A stretch of DNA of 64,000 bases from assembly GCF_026015985.1 (NCBI RefSeq), contig NZ_CP110389.1:3690001-3754000 (forward strand), written 5' to 3'. The first letter of the stretch is position 1. Every line of letters begins with the position of its first letter. Position numbers and translations under genes: made by a program. The DNA is from Rhodopseudomonas sp. P2A-2r. Lineage in GTDB: Bacteria > Pseudomonadota > Alphaproteobacteria > Rhizobiales > Xanthobacteraceae. Shown here one piece after another: positions 9,018 through 19,185 of this stretch. The notes beneath the pieces are model-generated. The model was not told where the DNA came from, did not search any database, and worked only from the letters and a program-made list of their open reading frames with translations.

Positions 9018-9808
9018 CCGATCGCCGCGGCCACCGCCTTCTTCGCCATCACGGTGATGAGATGCGCGCGGTACTCGGAATCGGCATGAATGTCCGAACT
9101 CATATTGTCCGCCGAGACCTTGATCGAGGCGACCGCGGCGGGCGTGAAGGACTCGGCCAGCGCCGCCTCCATTTCCGGCACCCGGAATACGCCGGGACCA
9201 GCACCGGTGACGGCCACGCAGACACCGCCAGGCGATTGAACCACGCAGACACCGACCACCGCATAGCGCGAGGCCGGCGACTTGAACTTGGCGTAGCCGC
9301 CCCGCACGGGCACCGGGAAGCGCAGCGACGTGATGACTTCACCGGGCTCTAACGCCGTCTCGAACAGGCCGGTGAAGAAATCCGCCGCGGCGATCTCGCG
9401 GCGGTCGGTGACGATCGTCGCGCCCAGCCCCAGCACAGCCGCCGGATAATCCGCGGAGGGGTCGTTGTTGGCGACGGAGCCGCCGATGGTGCCGCGGTTG
9501 CGGACGGCGGGATCGCCGATCCCGACCGCGAGCTTCGCCAGCAGCGGGATGGCCGTTGCCACGATCGCGGATTCCGCGACGTTGACATGACGCGTCATCG
9601 CGCCGATCACCAGCGTGTCGCCTTCGACTGAAATCGACGACATCGCGGGAATTTTTGACAGGTCGATCAGCGCGGCCGGCGTGGCGAGGCGCTGCTTGAT
9701 GGTCGGCAGCAGCGTCATACCGCCGGCCAATGGCGTGCTGTCGGGGATGCTGCCGAGCAGTGCGACGGCTTCGGGCGATGTGGCGGGTTGGTGGAATGCG
9801 AAGGTCAT
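9014..9808 (-). CDS. FAD-binding subunit of xanthine dehydrogenase/CO dehydrogenase-type molybdenum hydroxylase
   Basis: 264 residues, the medium (CoxM-like) subunit. It carries the FAD-binding marks of the family: [11 protein letters not shown] near residue 28 and the [17 protein letters not shown] segment near 110-126 that wraps the flavin. It passes electrons from the [2Fe-2S] subunit through FAD to an acceptor. Start ATG at 9808 lies 9 bases after the stop of the large subunit. Last gene of a seven-gene minus-strand operon. Its end overlaps the 3' end of the opposing LysR gene by 4 bases. Confidence 0.91.
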   Translation of the reverse strand: MTFAFHQPATSPEAVALLGSIPDSTPLAGGMTLLPTIKQRLATPAALIDLSKIPAMSSISVEGDTLVIGAMTRHVNVAESAIVATAIPLLAKLAVGIGDPAVRNRGTIGGSVANNDPSADYPAAVLGLGATIVTDRREIAAADFFTGLFETALEPGEVITSLRFPVPVRGGYAKFKSPASRYAVVGVCVVQSPGGVCVAVTGAGPGVFRVPEMEAALAESFTPAAVASIKVSADNMSSDIHADSEYRAHLITVMAKKAVAAAIG

Positions 9809-9817
9809 GGCGTGTTC

Positions 9818-12205
9818 CTATTCCGCCGCTTGCGGCATGGTCGCGTTCTGGATGATCCGCCAGATCCGGTTCGGCGTCGCCGGCATGTCGACATGCTGTA
9901 CGCCGAGATGCGACAGCGCATCGACGACCGAGTTGATCACGGCGGCGGGCGAGCCGATCGTACCGACCTCGCCACAGCCTTTGACGCCCATCGGCGTATG
10001 CGTGCACAGTGTCGAGTGGGTCTGAACGTTCATGTTCGGCACGTGGTCGGCGCGCGGCATGGTGTAGTCCATGAACGAGCCGGACAGCAGCTGCCCGGAC
10101 ACCTCATCATAGACCGCACCCTCGAACAGAGCCTGCCCGACGCCCTGCACGATACCGCCATGCAGCTGGCCCTCGACAATCATCGGATTGATCACGGTGC
10201 CGACGTCATCCACCGCGGTGTAGCGCGCCAGCGTGACAATGCCGGTCTCGGGGTCGATCTCCACCTCGGCGATGTGGCAGCCGCCCGGATAGGTGAAGTT
10301 GATGGGGTCGTAGTAAGCCTGCTCTTCAAGCCCGGGCTCGAGTACTTCGAGCGGATAATTGTGCGGCACGTAGGCCGCCCCGGCGATCTCCTGGAATGTC
10401 TTGCTGCGGTCGGTGCCTGCGACCGAGAACACGCCTTCCTTGAACTCGATGTCCTGCTCGCCGGCTTCCAGCAGATGCGCTGCGATCTTCTTGCCCTTGA
10501 CCACCACCTTGTCACCGGCCTTCGACAGCGCAGCGCCGCCGACCACCAAAGAGCGCGAGCCATAGGTGCCCATGCCGAACTGTACGCGGTCGGTATCGCC
10601 GAACACGATGTCGACATTCTCGAAATTGACGCCGAGCTTTTCCGAGATGATCTGGGCGAAGGTCGTCTCATGGCCCTGGCCGTGATTGTGGGTGCCGATC
10701 AGCACCGTGACCTGCCCGGTCGGATGCACACGGACCGTGGCGCTCTCATAAAGACCGCCGCGCGCACCGAGCCGGCCGGCAAAGCGCGATGGCGCCAGGC
10801 CGCAGGCTTCCACATAGGTGGAGTAGCCAAGCCCGCGGAACTTGCCTTCGCGTTCGGACGCCGCCTTGCGTTCGGCGAAGCCGGCGACGTCGGCGGCCAC
10901 CAGCGCGCCTTCCAGACAACCCATCGGGTCGCCGGAATCATATTCGACCAGCATCGGCGTCTGGTAGGGATAGGCTTCCTTCGGAATGATATTGCGGCGG
11001 CGGATCTCGACGCGGTCGATGCCCATTTCGGCGGCGGCGACATCGACGATGCGCTCGACCACGAAGGTGGCTTCCGGCCTGCCCGCGCCGCGATAGGCGT
11101 CGACCGGCACCGTGTTTGTGAATACCACCTTGACGTTGCAGTAGATCACCGGAGTCGTATAGACGCCGCCGAGCAGCGGCGCGTATAGGTTGGTCGGGAT
11201 GTTCGGCCCGAAGGTCGAGAGATAGGCGCCCATGTTGGCCAGCGTGTTGACCTTCAACGCCAAAAACTTGCCGTTCTCGTCAAGCGCCAGTTCGGCTTCG
11301 GTGACGTGGTCGCGGCCGTGGCGGTCGGAGACAAAACCTTCCGAGCGATCCGCGACCCACTTGATCGGCCGACCGACGCGCTTCGCCGCCCAGGTGATCA
11401 CGGCTTCCTCGCCGTAGTGGAACTGCTTGACACCAAAACCGCCGCCGACATCGGGGGCGACGACGCGCAGCTTCTGCTCGGGAATGTTGAGCACCAAGGC
11501 TGCCATCAGGAAGCGCACCACATGCGGAAACTGGCTTGTGGTCCACAACGTGTAGTGACCGGTGCCGGCGTTGTATTCGGCGATCGCCGAGCGCGGCTCC
11601 ATGGGATTGCCGATCAGGCGGTTGTTGACCAGGCTGAGCCTTGCCACATGCGCTGCCTTGCGGAACGCGACCGCAACGGCTGCCTTGTCGCCCATCTCCC
11701 AGTCGCAGCACAAATTGTTCGGCACGTCGTCGAACAATTGCGGTGCGCCGGGACGCACGGCTTCCAGCACGCCGACCACTGCCGGCAGTACCTCGTAATC
11801 GATCACCACCAGTTCGGCCGCGGCGCGCGCCTGCGCCAGCGTGTCGGCAACCACGAACGCCACCATGTCGCCGACGAAGCGGACTTTGCCCTGCGCCAAC
11901 ATCGGGAATTTCGGCTCCTTCATCGGCAAGCCTTCGGCGTTGCTGATGCCCCAGCCGCATGGCATGCCGCCGAGACCGTCGGCGGCGACGTCATCGCCGG
12001 TCAGGATCGCCTCGACGCCCGGCAGCGCCAGCGCCGCTTTGGTGTCGATGCTGCGGATCACCGCATGGGCGTGCTGCGAGCGGATGAAGACGCCGACGGT
12101 GGCGTCCGGCCGCTTCATGTCGGCGACATAGTTTCCGCGACCGGTGAGGAAACGGAAGTCTTCCTTGCGGCGCGGCGATTCACCAATTCCGATGATGTTC
12201 GACAT
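9818..12205 (-). CDS. molybdenum-binding large subunit, form II CoxL-type hydroxylase
   Basis: 795 residues, the molybdopterin-cytosine-dinucleotide subunit of the xanthine dehydrogenase family. The active-site loop reads AYRGAGRPE near residue 370, the 'form II' type, not the AYxCSFR loop of true CO dehydrogenase, so CO oxidation is unlikely. The conserved base-catalyst glutamate is present in [11 protein letters not shown] near residue 745. N-terminal [13 protein letters not shown] and GRGNYV are usual for the family. Such enzymes hydroxylate aldehydes, N-heterocycles or aromatic acids. It follows the [2Fe-2S] subunit by 3 bases and a polyamine-type ABC importer is co-transcribed upstream. 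Confidence 0.93.
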   Translation of the reverse strand: MSNIIGIGESPRRKEDFRFLTGRGNYVADMKRPDATVGVFIRSQHAHAVIRSIDTKAALALPGVEAILTGDDVAADGLGGMPCGWGISNAEGLPMKEPKFPMLAQGKVRFVGDMVAFVVADTLAQARAAAELVVIDYEVLPAVVGVLEAVRPGAPQLFDDVPNNLCCDWEMGDKAAVAVAFRKAAHVARLSLVNNRLIGNPMEPRSAIAEYNAGTGHYTLWTTSQFPHVVRFLMAALVLNIPEQKLRVVAPDVGGGFGVKQFHYGEEAVITWAAKRVGRPIKWVADRSEGFVSDRHGRDHVTEAELALDENGKFLALKVNTLANMGAYLSTFGPNIPTNLYAPLLGGVYTTPVIYCNVKVVFTNTVPVDAYRGAGRPEATFVVERIVDVAAAEMGIDRVEIRRRNIIPKEAYPYQTPMLVEYDSGDPMGCLEGALVAADVAGFAERKAASEREGKFRGLGYSTYVEACGLAPSRFAGRLGARGGLYESATVRVHPTGQVTVLIGTHNHGQGHETTFAQIISEKLGVNFENVDIVFGDTDRVQFGMGTYGSRSLVVGGAALSKAGDKVVVKGKKIAAHLLEAGEQDIEFKEGVFSVAGTDRSKTFQEIAGAAYVPHNYPLEVLEPGLEEQAYYDPINFTYPGGCHIAEVEIDPETGIVTLARYTAVDDVGTVINPMIVEGQLHGGIVQGVGQALFEGAVYDEVSGQLLSGSFMDYTMPRADHVPNMNVQTHSTLCTHTPMGVKGCGEVGTIGSPAAVINSVVDALSHLGVQHVDMPATPNRIWRIIQNATMPQAAE

Positions 12206-12208
12206 GGC

Positions 12209-12697
12209 TCAGTCTCCGATCGCGGGGGCGTTCATCGCGGCGGCGCCGGCGATGATCGATGTGACGATATTCTGGTAGCCTGTGCAGCGGCAGATGTTGC
12301 CTTCGAGGCCGTGACGCACCTCGGCCTCGGTCGGATTCGGGTTCTTGCCGACCATCGCCATTGCGGTCATCACCATGCCCGGCGTGCAGAAGCCGCATTG
12401 CAGGCCGTGGTTCTGGTGAAACGCTTGCTGCATCGGATGCAACTGGTTGGAACCGCCCTTGGCCGCCAGCCCCTCGATGGTCATCAGCGTGCCACCCTCC
12501 AGCGCGGGCGCCAGCAGCGTGCAGCTTTTCACCGCATCGCCGTTGAATAGCACCACGCAGGCGCCGCACTGGCTGGTATCGCAGCCGACATGGGTGCCGG
12601 TGAGGTTAAGGTTCTCGCGCAGCAGTTCGGATACCAGCGCGGCCGGCACGACATCGACCGTTCGCGCGCGGCCGTTGAGAGTGAAGTTGACGATCAT
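12209..12697 (-). CDS. [2Fe-2S] small subunit of molybdenum hydroxylase
   Basis: 162 residues from the ATG at 12697, chosen because GGAGG stands 6 bases upstream and the protein then starts MIVNFTLNGR as in CoxS proteins. Two clusters are ligated by the plant-ferredoxin pattern CDTSQCGAC plus a later Cys (about residues 40-62), and by the C-terminal helical pattern CGFCTPGM and CRCTGY (about 101-140). It carries electrons from the molybdenum site to the FAD subunit. First of the three hydroxylase genes and directly downstream of the ABC ATPase gene. Confidence 0.92.
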   Translation of the reverse strand: MIVNFTLNGRARTVDVVPAALVSELLRENLNLTGTHVGCDTSQCGACVVLFNGDAVKSCTLLAPALEGGTLMTIEGLAAKGGSNQLHPMQQAFHQNHGLQCGFCTPGMVMTAMAMVGKNPNPTEAEVRHGLEGNICRCTGYQNIVTSIIAGAAAMNAPAIGD

Positions 12698-12720
12698 GGT
12701 GGACCTCCGGTGGGCTGGCA

Positions 12721-13826
12721 TCAGGCGAGAATGCGGGCGCGGCCTGCGGGCCAGGTGGCCAGCAGCAGATCGCCGATATCGAACGGGTCGCGGAAGAACG
12801 TGCGCTCCGGGATGTAGGCGATAAATTCTTCATCAGGGACGGTGTCGAGCATCACCTTGACGAAAGATCCCTGATATTCGATCGCCAGCACGCGGCTTGG
12901 CAGCGCGGTCGCCCCCTCCCCGGGCCGGCGGAACTGGCGCGCATCAGTTCAATATCATCGCGACGCACGGCGAGGTCAATGCGGTCGCCAGCGGCAATCC
13001 TGTTGCCGGGCTGCAGGCCGATATGAATGCCGCTACGGCTGGGCTGCGACAGCACGAGGTGGTCCGCGCCCACAGCCTCGACCTTGCCGGACAGCACGTT
13101 CTGTCCGCCGAGAAACTCCGCGACATAACGGTCGCGCGGATTGGCGTAGACGTCGCGGGCGGGACCGGACTGCTTGATCTTGCCCTTTTCCATGACCACC
13201 ACGATATCGGCCAGCGCGATGGCCTCCAACTGGGTGTGGGTGACGTGAACGAAGGTAATGCCGAGTTCGCGCTGCATGCGGCGCAGTTCCTGCCGCATCT
13301 GCACCCGCAACTGTTCGTCGAGCGCCGACAGCGGTTCGTCCAGCAGCAGCACCCGCGGCTCGGTAATCGCCGCGCGCGCCAGTGCAACGCGCTGCTGCTG
13401 GCCGCCGGACAGGTTGGCCGGCAGCCGGTCGGCCAGCTCGGTGAGACGCACTTTCTCCATCATGCTGTCGACGGCGCGGTAGCGCTCGGCCTTCGACTGG
13501 CCGCGGACCCGCAGCGCGAAGGCGATGTTGTCGCGCACGGAGAGATGCGGAAACAGCGCGTAAGACTGAAACATCATGGCGGTGCGGCGCTCGATCGGCG
13601 CCAGTCCGACGACATTGTCGCCGCCGATCACGATCTCGCCGGCCGTCGGGTCCTCGTGGCCGGCGATCATGCGCAGGATCGTGGTCTTGCCGCAGCCGGA
13701 GGGCCCGAGGAAGCAGCAATAGGCACCGTCCGGGATCTTCAGGTTGACGCCGTCCACCACATTGGTCCGGCCGTCGTAGCTTTTGCAGAGCCCCGCCAGT
13801 TCGATATCGCCGCCGCCGGATCGCAT
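12721..13826 (-). CDS. spermidine/putrescine-type ABC transporter ATP-binding protein (single-base frameshift)
   Basis: PotA-like ATPase. The frame from ATG 13826 shows Walker A GPSGCGKTT, the signature LSGGQQQR and Walker B VLLLDEPLSALDE, then a TOBE-type C-terminal domain. At about 12911-12925, a G/C run, the frame is lost: the original frame runs into an early stop, while the other frame continues smoothly through LPSRVLAIEYQGSFVKVML to a stop at 12721 with the normal domain end. The span is 1106 bases, one short of a multiple of three, so a single missing base explains it. The start lies 11 bases after the permease gene, with AGGAA between. Confidence 0.82.
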
Positions 13827-13837
13827 GATCGAATTCC

Positions 13838-14731
13838 TCAATGGGTCGGGGTCGCGCGAATACCGCGACGCTTGTTGATCAGAACGATGGCGCCGATGCT
13901 GATGCCGATCGTAAGGAAGGAGACAACCGTGGTCACCGTGCCCAGCGCATAGAGCGACGGCGAGGTGACGTTCAGCGTCATGCTCCAGATCTCCAACGGC
14001 AGGGTATTGAGTGAGCCCGCAGTCTGCAGCGAGCGAGCGAACTCGTCGTATGACAGCGTGAAACCGAACAGAGCGACCGCGACAAGGCCGGGAGCGAGGA
14101 TCGGGATCACCACCATGCGAATGGTCTGCCAGCGGCTGGCGCCGAGATCGCGCGCGGCCTCTTCCCATGAATTGTTGAAGCGCGACATCACCGCAAACAT
14201 GACCAGCACGCCGAACGGCAGCGTCCACGACAGTTGCGCGCCCATCGCCGAGGAGTACCAGTTGGCATTGATGCCAACCCACTGGAACAGCAGGCCGATG
14301 CCGATGCCGAGCACCAGACCGGGTGCGACCAGGCTGCCGATCATCAGGTAGAACACGAAGGTGTCACCGAAGAAGCGGCGGCGGAACGCCAGCCCGGCCA
14401 TGAAGGAGAACACCAGCGTGATCACGGTGACCATTGCCGCCAGCTTGATGGAGCGGTCGAACGATCCCTTGACGTCGCCGGTGCGCGCCTGGGTGATCAG
14501 GTCGACAAACCAGTGCAGCGAATGACCCTTCATCGGGAACACGAGGCCGCCGCGGATATCCTGGAACGACAGGATGTAGATGCAGATCATCGGCCCATAA
14601 AGCGCGATGACGTAGAGCGTGAACACGGTGGCCAGCGCGTAGAAGGTCCACGGCCGCCCGCTGCGCGGCGAAAGCGCGCCACGGCGGGCTTTCGCCGCGG
14701 GCACGGCCAGCTTGTCGAGCGCCACGGTCAT
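13838..14731 (-). CDS. ABC transporter permease, PotC-like
   Basis: 297 residues, about six membrane segments. The binding-protein-dependent transport signature near the C-terminal third (EEAARDLGASRWQTIRMVVIP) is the EAA loop that docks to the ATPase. It is the second permease of a spermidine/putrescine-type importer; its start overlaps the stop of the upstream permease gene by 4 bases (ATGA). The proline- and arginine-rich N-terminus before the first membrane segment is cytoplasmic. The substrate is not shown by the sequence; linkage to a molybdenum hydroxylase suggests an amine, organic acid or heterocycle. Confidence 0.9.
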   Translation of the reverse strand: MTVALDKLAVPAAKARRGALSPRSGRPWTFYALATVFTLYVIALYGPMICIYILSFQDIRGGLVFPMKGHSLHWFVDLITQARTGDVKGSFDRSIKLAAMVTVITLVFSFMAGLAFRRRFFGDTFVFYLMIGSLVAPGLVLGIGIGLLFQWVGINANWYSSAMGAQLSWTLPFGVLVMFAVMSRFNNSWEEAARDLGASRWQTIRMVVIPILAPGLVAVALFGFTLSYDEFARSLQTAGSLNTLPLEIWSMTLNVTSPSLYALGTVTTVVSFLTIGISIGAIVLINKRRGIRATPTH

Positions 14732-15555
14732 TGCGTGATCTCCCGGCGAATATCGACCGCGCGCAGGATCAGCGAGATCACCACCACCAGTACCACGGTG
14801 AGCAGCACGGCACTGGCGGCGGCGATCGGGTACTGCAGCACGCCGACATTCTCATAGAACGCGCTGACGACGGAGGCCGAGCTGCCGCCCGACATCACCT
14901 TGACGACGAAGAAGTCGCCCATCACGATCGACACCACGAAGATCGAGCCGAGGCCAATGCCGCTCTTCGACATCGGGATCACGATATAGCGCATGATGTC
15001 GAGCCGGCTGGCGCCGGCATCGAGCGCGGCCTCGATCACCCGCTTGTCGATCCGCGCCATCGAATTGAAGATCGGCACCACCATGAAGATGGTGAGCTGG
15101 TGCACATAGGCGATCACCACCGCGAGACCGGAATACAGCAAAACTTCCAGCGGCGCGTTGATGATACCCACGCCCTGCAGTGAGGAATTGACCAGGCCTT
15201 CCTTGCCGAGCAGCGGGATCCAGGAAATCATCCGGATGATGTTCGAAGTCCAGAACGGCACGGTACAAACCAGAAACAGCCCTATCGCCAGCAACTGGTT
15301 GCGGACATGGAAGACCAGGAAATACGCCACCAGGAAGCCGATGATCAGCGTAAAGAACCAAGTGAACACGGTGAACTTCAGTGTTGCGACATAGAGGTGG
15401 AAGGTCTGCGCCGAGGTCAGCACGTCCACGTAATTGGCCAGCGTGAAGGTCGGGATCAGACCGCCAAAGCCGTCGGTCTCGAACACGCTCGCCACCAGCA
15501 CCACTAAAATCGGCAGCAGGAAGAACGGAATCAGCACCAGCATCAGCGGCGTCAC
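14728..15555 (-). CDS. ABC transporter permease, PotB-like (start region probably frameshifted)
   Basis: 275 residues from a GTG at 15555, with six predicted membrane segments and an EAA-type loop (EAALDAGASRLDIMRYIVIP). No ATG is available in this frame before a stop. In the neighbouring frame an ATG at 15605 gives MIQASTMLRK, and adding one base to the T5/A5 run at 15575-15579 joins this to NLSAWLYVTPLM, a normal PotB-type N-terminus. So the true gene probably spans 14728-15605 with one base missing. It forms the membrane channel with the PotC-like subunit. Confidence 0.86.
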   Translation of the reverse strand: MTPLMLVLIPFFLLPILVVLVASVFETDGFGGLIPTFTLANYVDVLTSAQTFHLYVATLKFTVFTWFFTLIIGFLVAYFLVFHVRNQLLAIGLFLVCTVPFWTSNIIRMISWIPLLGKEGLVNSSLQGVGIINAPLEVLLYSGLAVVIAYVHQLTIFMVVPIFNSMARIDKRVIEAALDAGASRLDIMRYIVIPMSKSGIGLGSIFVVSIVMGDFFVVKVMSGGSSASVVSAFYENVGVLQYPIAAASAVLLTVVLVVVISLILRAVDIRREITQ

Positions 15556-15661
15556 ATACAGCCAGGCCGACAGATTTTTCGCAACATCGTGGAAGCCTGA
15601 ATCATTTCAGTTGACCGAAGGGCCTCCGCCGCAGCGCATGTCGCCGCGACGGAGGATGGCA

Positions 15662-16987
15662 TCATGCAATCTTGAAGTCGTTCCAGCGCTTGTTCATGTA
15701 GGCCGCCTCGTCCATCAGCGTGTTCCAGCACGAGATGTTCTTGACGCGGTCGAGGAACGAGCCGCCGTCGCGCTTGGTGCCGGCCTTCTCCATCGGCACG
15801 CCGTAGGGGTCGTTGATGACCGTGGGCGCGGGCTTGCCGTCGTACCAGAAGTCCCATTCCGCGGGCGTCAGGAATTTTTTCGCGGTGGACGGCACCGGGC
15901 TGTAGTAGCCATAGCGACCGACAAAGCCACCCTGCCAGCCCGACAGGTACCAGTTGAGATATTCGTAGGCCGCATCCAGCTTCTTGCCAGACAGGTGCTT
16001 CATCAGGCCCATGCCGTTGCACCAGCCGCGATAGCCTTCCTTGCCGTCCTTGATATTGACCGCGGCATAGACACAGGGGATTTCCTTCACGCGCACCGCA
16101 GCCACCGCGGGCGACCACATCGACTGGATCACCACCTCGCCCGCGGCCATCAGCTGAACCGACTGGTCGAAAGTGGTCCATGTCGCGCGGAACTGGCCGG
16201 CCTTCTTCAGCTCGATCAGCTTGTTGCAGGTGAAGTCGATCTCCTCCTTGGTCATGTTGCCCTTGTTCTTGTACGTGATCAGCCCGGCGCTCTCGAAGCA
16301 CAGCGCGGCGTCCATGATGCCGATCGCGGGAACATCGAGGATCGCGGCCTTGCCCTTGAATTTGGGATCGATCAGGTCCTTCCACTGCGTCACCTCGTGG
16401 CCGACCAGGTCGGGGCGGTAGCCGATCGAGTCGGCATTGTAGACCTGCGGCAGGAACGTGGCCCACTCGGTGACACCGTCGTGCAGATCGGTGGAATTGG
16501 CCTTGGCGATATACATCGCCTCATAGGGCGAGATACCCTGGCGCGGGATCTTGTGGCCGTCGATCTCGCCTTTGGTGAAGATCGGCAGGATGTTGTCGAA
16601 TTCCTTGATCTTCTTGACCTCGATGCCCTGGATCACCGAGCGCTTGGCGGCCAGCTTGGCCTGCCATCCCTCGAGATCGGCGATATCCACCGAGTCAGGT
16701 TGGCTGATGAAGCGGTTGATCGCGGCCGACGTGTCGAGGTTCTGCATCGTGACCTTGAAGCCGAGGTCCTTGGCCGCCTGGTCGCCGATCGCCTTGACCA
16801 CCGAATACGACACGCCGACGTGGCGCAGCTCGATGTCCTTGATCTCCTGCGCCCAGATGGTCGGCGCGCCGATCACCTCGGAGCCGATCGCGGCGCCGGC
16901 GATCGCGGCGCTGCCTTTCAGCACGGCGCGTCGCGAAAGTCCCTTTTTCACGGCTCGCTTCGCGTCAGCATTATCCTCGTCCAACAT
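15662..16987 (-). CDS. ABC transporter substrate-binding protein (PotD/extracellular family 1), Tat-exported
   Basis: 441 residues. The N-terminus has a Tat signal: SRRAVLKG followed by a hydrophobic stretch rich in Ala/Gly to about residue 45 (GAPTIWA). The mature part resembles periplasmic spermidine/putrescine-type binding proteins. Tat export implies folding in the cytoplasm before secretion. It heads the seven-gene minus-strand operon SBP - permease - permease - ATPase - coxS - coxL - coxM, so the hydroxylase most likely acts on the compound this protein binds. Confidence 0.9.
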   Translation of the reverse strand: MLDEDNADAKRAVKKGLSRRAVLKGSAAIAGAAIGSEVIGAPTIWAQEIKDIELRHVGVSYSVVKAIGDQAAKDLGFKVTMQNLDTSAAINRFISQPDSVDIADLEGWQAKLAAKRSVIQGIEVKKIKEFDNILPIFTKGEIDGHKIPRQGISPYEAMYIAKANSTDLHDGVTEWATFLPQVYNADSIGYRPDLVGHEVTQWKDLIDPKFKGKAAILDVPAIGIMDAALCFESAGLITYKNKGNMTKEEIDFTCNKLIELKKAGQFRATWTTFDQSVQLMAAGEVVIQSMWSPAVAAVRVKEIPCVYAAVNIKDGKEGYRGWCNGMGLMKHLSGKKLDAAYEYLNWYLSGWQGGFVGRYGYYSPVPSTAKKFLTPAEWDFWYDGKPAPTVINDPYGVPMEKAGTKRDGGSFLDRVKNISCWNTLMDEAAYMNKRWNDFKIA

Positions 16988-17523
16988 GGCTCTCTCCGTC
17001 GCGCTGGGATGGGGCAGAGGGCGGCGAGATGGCGCGTGCTCGCAACCGCATCGATCGCGGCGAAGGTGCGATGTAAGTGGCTGCTTTGTAAAATCGGAAG
17101 TCGAAATGCGAAGTATAAGGGCTGCTAATGGTCCGCCTGGCTGCCTACAGCTGCGGCGGCAGCTGCTACAATTTGACCTTTACTTCCGGAATCGGGTCAT
17201 GCGTGGCCCTGTTGGCGCCATCGATCAAAGGCCCCTCGGCGATAAATCGTCGAGGGGCTGCCGCAGGTCCAGCGCCCCATAGATTCCTGGACATCGGGAT
17301 ACGTTTTCGATACGACCGCAATTGCCGGCGAACTTCCGCATCGAGTCCGTCTGGATAACCTTGCCAATAGGACCGGGCGCCTCGATGTCATCGCGGTTCG
17401 GAGCCGTGACATCGGACGCACGCATTCGCTGACTGCGATTACCGATCATGTATCGTCGAAAGCGAAATAACTTCCTTCAAGGCAAGCTAACATGTCCGGT
17501 ACCAGGCCCCTCGATAAACGTTC
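16988..17523. other. intergenic region upstream of the binding-protein gene
   Basis: About 535 bases between two minus-strand operons. No reading frame here looks like a protein. It contains the hairpin at 17231-17258 listed separately and should hold the promoter of the downstream transporter/hydroxylase operon, but I cannot place -10 and -35 boxes with confidence. Confidence 0.5.
17231..17258 (-). terminator. hairpin, probable terminator of the amidase/urt operon
   Basis: GCCCCTCG at 17231-17238 pairs with CGAGGGGC at 17251-17258; the stem extends inward through GCGAT/ATCGT with one wobble pair and a short A/T loop. Read on the minus strand it is followed by CTTTGAT. It stands 266 bases past the stop of the amidase gene, far for a terminator, so the call is moderate. 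Confidence 0.45.
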
Positions 17524-18462
17524 CTACAGAAGGGCCTTCGGCAACAGCATATGGATGCCCTTGTTGCCGTCGACGAGCTGTGTCACGCGCAGATTTCCGG
17601 CGAGCGAGCACAGCATGTAGGCCTGATTGCGCGACAGGTTGGTGCGGTCGCAGACCTGCTTCACCATCTCGCGCACCGCCTGCTTGGCGGCATCGTCGAG
17701 ATCCTCGTCAAGACCGATCGAGATCAGATGCGTGGTACTCTCCGCAAATGGCCATTTCAGATCCATGTCCTTGCGGACGGTAAGACGGAACGTGCCGGTC
17801 ACGCCGGTCTCGAGTGCGGTGATGCAAACCTCGCCGTCGCCCTGCACGCCGTGGCCGTCACCGGCGAAGAACAAAGCGCCTTCGTTGAACACCGGCAGAT
17901 AGAGCGTTGTGCCGGCACGCAGCTCCTTGTTGTCCATATTGCCGCCGAAGCTGCGTGGCACCGGCGAACCGCAACGGCCCCAGGCCGGCGGCGGCGCGGT
18001 GGCGATAATTCCGAAGAACGGGTCGAGCGGAATTTCAGTACCCCATGGCATCACGCAGACGTTCTTCTTGTGATCGACGACCGGATGAATGGTCTCGTAT
18101 TCGGTGAACTCGTCTGGCAGCGTACCGAGCAGCGGCAGGATCGCGACAAAGCCCCAGTCCTGACGCACCTTCACGTCGAGGATATCGATTTGCAGTACAT
18201 CGCCGGGCATAGCGCCCTTCACGTAGACCGGGCCGGTGATGAAATGCGGTCCGGCGCCCTGAACAAGCTGATCGAGCGCGGCCAGATAATCTGCGGGCAC
18301 GATACTGAGGTCCGCCGGCAGTGATTCCTTGCCGCCTGCGGGAAAGGAATGCAGCGTGACGGTGTCGCCGGAGGCAATTTCAAGCACCGGCTTAGTCGTG
18401 CTGTCGATGTAACCCCACACCATGTTTTCGGGGGCGGACGAGATTTCGTGGCGGCGGGACAT
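17524..18462 (-). CDS. acetamidase/formamidase family protein
   Basis: 312 residues from ATG 18462 (MSRRHEI), selected because AAGGAG lies just upstream; a longer in-frame start at 18483 would bury that site. The protein belongs to the FmdA/AmdA family, which hydrolyses formamide, acetamide and other short amides to ammonia and the acid; family marks include AMPGDVLQIDILDV near residue 90 and GDGHGVQGDGEV near 195-206. It is last in a urtABCDE-like operon (24 bases after urtE), so the transporter may bring in short amides instead of, or besides, urea. No signal peptide, so cytoplasmic. Confidence 0.88.
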   Translation of the reverse strand: MSRRHEISSAPENMVWGYIDSTTKPVLEIASGDTVTLHSFPAGGKESLPADLSIVPADYLAALDQLVQGAGPHFITGPVYVKGAMPGDVLQIDILDVKVRQDWGFVAILPLLGTLPDEFTEYETIHPVVDHKKNVCVMPWGTEIPLDPFFGIIATAPPPAWGRCGSPVPRSFGGNMDNKELRAGTTLYLPVFNEGALFFAGDGHGVQGDGEVCITALETGVTGTFRLTVRKDMDLKWPFAESTTHLISIGLDEDLDDAAKQAVREMVKQVCDRTNLSRNQAYMLCSLAGNLRVTQLVDGNKGIHMLLPKALL

Positions 18463-18486
18463 GAATAACTCCTTAGGTGACAATGG

Positions 18487-19185
18487 TCAGATGGCGATGT
18501 GGCGCTGCAGAAGTTCGCGGCTGGAGGATTCCATGCGGCCGGATTCGACGACGCTGCCGCGCGACAGCACGACGAAGGCGTCCGCAAGGCTGATCGCGAA
18601 ATCGAGATATTGCTCGACCAGCAGCAGCGAGATTTTTCCTTTGAACGACGCCAGCACGTCGCGAATGGCCGCGACCACATTGGGCTGGATGCCTTCGGTC
18701 GGTTCATCCAGGATCAGCAGCGAGGGATTAGTGACCAAAGCGCGCGCGATCGCGAGCTGCTGTTGCTGGCCGCCCGATAGTGCGCCACCGGGGCGCCGCC
18801 ACATCTGGGTCAGCACCGGAAACAGCGCAATCGTGTCGTCAACCAGCGCGGTGCCAAAGGTGCCGTGCGCCCGCGCGGCGGCTTCGATATTTTCAGCCAC
18901 CGTCAGCTCGGCAAATATCTCACGGCCCTGCGGCACATAGGCCACGCCGTGGGCCGACCGCCGGTTCGGTGACCAGCCGGTGATCTCGGTGTCGTCGATC
19001 AGCACCCTGCCCCGGGTGACGGGCAGCACGCCCATCAGACATTTCAGCAGCGTCGTCTTGCCGGCGCCGTTGCGGCCAAGCACCGCGACGCATTCGCCGG
19101 GAACGATGTCGAACTTGACCTGGCGCAGCACCTGCGCGCTGCCGTAATGCTGGTCTAGTCCTTCGACGCGGAAATGCATAATCAT
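18487..19185 (-). CDS. urtE: urea/amide ABC transporter ATP-binding subunit UrtE
   Basis: 232 residues, a LivF/UrtE-type ATPase. Walker A GRNGAGKTT, signature LSGGQQQQLAIARAL and Walker B LLILDEPTEG are all intact, and EGIQPNVV follows the Walker B as in UrtE. The start at 19185 overlaps the urtD stop (ATGA). It powers uptake together with UrtD. Order and overlaps of the five genes match known urt operons. Confidence 0.91.
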   Translation of the reverse strand: MIMHFRVEGLDQHYGSAQVLRQVKFDIVPGECVAVLGRNGAGKTTLLKCLMGVLPVTRGRVLIDDTEITGWSPNRRSAHGVAYVPQGREIFAELTVAENIEAAARAHGTFGTALVDDTIALFPVLTQMWRRPGGALSGGQQQQLAIARALVTNPSLLILDEPTEGIQPNVVAAIRDVLASFKGKISLLLVEQYLDFAISLADAFVVLSRGSVVESGRMESSSRELLQRHIAI

